Source: a bacterium (GTDB lineage: Bacteria; Ratteibacteria; UBA8468). Taken from it: a DNA stretch of 9,527 bases. Shown here in pieces: positions 8,123 through 9,527 of this stretch. The stretch is taken from positions 1 through 9,527 of the forward strand of contig DAOVNU010000015.1 in NCBI GenBank assembly GCA_030630065.1. The letters run 5' to 3'. The notes beneath the pieces are model-generated. The model was not told the origin of the DNA and did no database searches. It saw only the letters and a program-made list of their open reading frames with translations. Position numbers and translations under genes: made by a program. The first letter of the stretch is position 1. The number at the start of each line of letters is the position of its first letter.

Positions 8123-9527
8123 CTACAGGGAACTCTTAACTTCCCGGCCGGTTACTGCAAAAAGAACAGTTTTCAGTGTACGCTGATCGAAAATACCTTC
8201 TCCGGTAATAGAAATTTCCTTTATCTCCTTACCCGGGTGGGGATTTACCCATTCCCATTGATACAGACCCAGAGTTTTACCGTCTTCGTCACGGACCAGA
8301 TAAGTATACCTATGGTCAAGTGTATCCCTGAAAAGAGGTCCCAGCGTAGCCGGGATAATATTTTCTCCGGAGCGCAATTTTAACACTGCACTTGTTTCAT
8401 CTTTGTAGTTCACAATATATTTCCCGACAGGATAACCGTAAATCCAGTTACGTTTACTGGGTAACTTTATTTTTTCCTTTCTAACGAGGTCTATGTCAAC
8501 AAAAGCGGTGTGGAGAAAAACCAATGAAGAAAACTTCCGGTTTACGGGGATAGATACTTTTTTTCCGTCCTGAAGAAGAATGCAGTTTTTTTCCTCCTTG
8601 GTAAATAGCATCGGGATAAAACCGATTTCCTGATTCTCTGAAGGCACAGAAACCGTATCTATCTTTAAAGATTTCAAGATGGAATCGAAAGAATGGGTAA
8701 CAGACCGGGAAATATCAATAGGGGAAAACTTTTCACCTGCATGCGGGTTAGGTTTTATTGAAAACAAGCTTCTGCCAACATAAGCTTTACCCGTTTCTAT
8801 ATAATCTTCAACGGATTCACCTTTGTCACTCTGCATATTCCAGGCATAATCCGCAGTCCTTAAAAGAACGTAAGGCAGATAATAGTAGAAATTGGCGTTA
8901 TCTGAATAAGACCAGTTATTTAAACTGTATAACGTTTTGCCGAACCCTTTGATAGCCGATTGTTTTTTCTGGTCATCATTAAAGGTATAGAAACCAGTGC
9001 ATATACCCCATATCTCGAATCCCTTGTCAATCATCCACGGAAGACCGTCGTTCAGATAATGACCGCCTTTCCACCATGTAATGATTATATCTTTGGGTAA
9101 ATCACCCACAATTTTATAGGTATCGTATTTTTTTCCGTTATGATAAGGACTGAGCATATCTTCATACACCGTCATTTTTATACCTTGTTCAGCGAGCCAG
9201 TTACGCATTTTTACATAAAAATCCCGGAATGCCTGGGCCCTGGTTTTCCCTCGAAGAAGTTCATCAGGCGTTACTCCAGCTTTTCGTCTGTGCCACCATT
9301 CATCTCCTTTAGGAGAAACATATTGCGGCTTTACAGCTTCTATTACGTCAAGCATGCAGTCATACACTATTTTATCATGTTCGGGGTGAGTTACATCAGA
9401 TTGCCCGTTAAATCCTTTATACCCTTATTCGGGATGATAAGAGGGAAGCCACCAGTTGGCATGCCTTCCGCACGCCCAGCGCGGAGAAAGTGAAATAATC
9501 TTGTCCCGGCAAAAATCCGCCAGTTTC
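8123..9527 (-). pseudogene. GH20-like glycoside hydrolase, interrupted by an in-frame TAA; 5' end beyond the window
   Basis: One reading frame runs from the right edge to TAG at 8123-8125, broken only by TAA at 9425-9427. Both sides read as one protein: ...SPRWACGRHANWWLPSYHPE, stop, GYKGFNGQSDVTHPEHDK.... Downstream come YVSPKGDEWWHR, whose Asp-Glu pair resembles the GH20 HxGGDE acid/base motif, and GIKMTVYEDMLSP and DIIITWW, which resemble later barrel strands. The last 200 or so residues look like a beta-sandwich accessory domain (KYIVNYKDETSAVLKLRSGENI, YQWEWVNPHP). A remnant product could start at GTG 9367 (414 aa), but no ribosome binding site precedes it and it would lack the early barrel. 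The interruption could be a real nonsense mutation, for example Tyr TAT to TAA, or a sequencing error. Hexosaminidase-type activity is a family inference, and the His of the canonical motif is absent. Confidence 0.68.

Overview
All protein genes here read on the minus strand, so biological order runs from the right edge of the window to the left. The sequence is fairly AT-rich. Its coding density, overlapping genes, standard sigma70-type promoters and short palindromic repeats indicate a bacterium. The pairing of a PF12831-type FAD oxidoreductase with GH20-like and GH42-like glycosidases recalls uncultivated lineages around Omnitrophota, Planctomycetota, Lentisphaerota or Armatimonadota. That placement is an impression from gene content, not a demonstrated assignment.

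Right block (about 4627-9527) is a carbohydrate-active cluster. A GH20-like hexosaminidase-type gene enters from the right edge and is interrupted by an in-frame TAA. It is followed by an FAD-dependent oxidoreductase and, overlapping that gene by 17 nt and starting at TTG, a GH42-like beta-galactosidase-type enzyme. The last two lack an obvious signal peptide and look translationally coupled, which suggests intracellular processing of a sugar or glycoside. The substrate cannot be read from the sequence.

Middle block (3612-4596): a near-consensus promoter (TTGACA, 17 bp, TATACT) precedes a palindromic miniature repeat, then tRNA-Phe(GAA), then tatD only 5 nt after the tRNA. tatD has no Shine-Dalgarno sequence, so maturation of the tRNA 3' end would leave an almost leaderless tatD mRNA.

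Left block (310-3578): a perfect-consensus promoter (TTGACA, 17 bp, TATAAT) drives an antitoxin, a RelE/ParE-family toxin and secA. The three genes are joined by stop/start overlaps (TGATG, then ATGA). A 13-bp palindrome covers the edge of the -10 element, and its 10-nt core recurs in opposite orientation inside the toxin gene, over a weaker candidate secA promoter. An essential secretion gene therefore appears wired into a toxin-antitoxin operon.

Left edge (1-309) is non-coding as far as can be seen. It holds a palindromic repeat next to the secA stop, a candidate leftward promoter and two identical DnaA-box-like sites. This would fit a replication-initiation or DnaA-regulated region just outside the window, but that is unproven.
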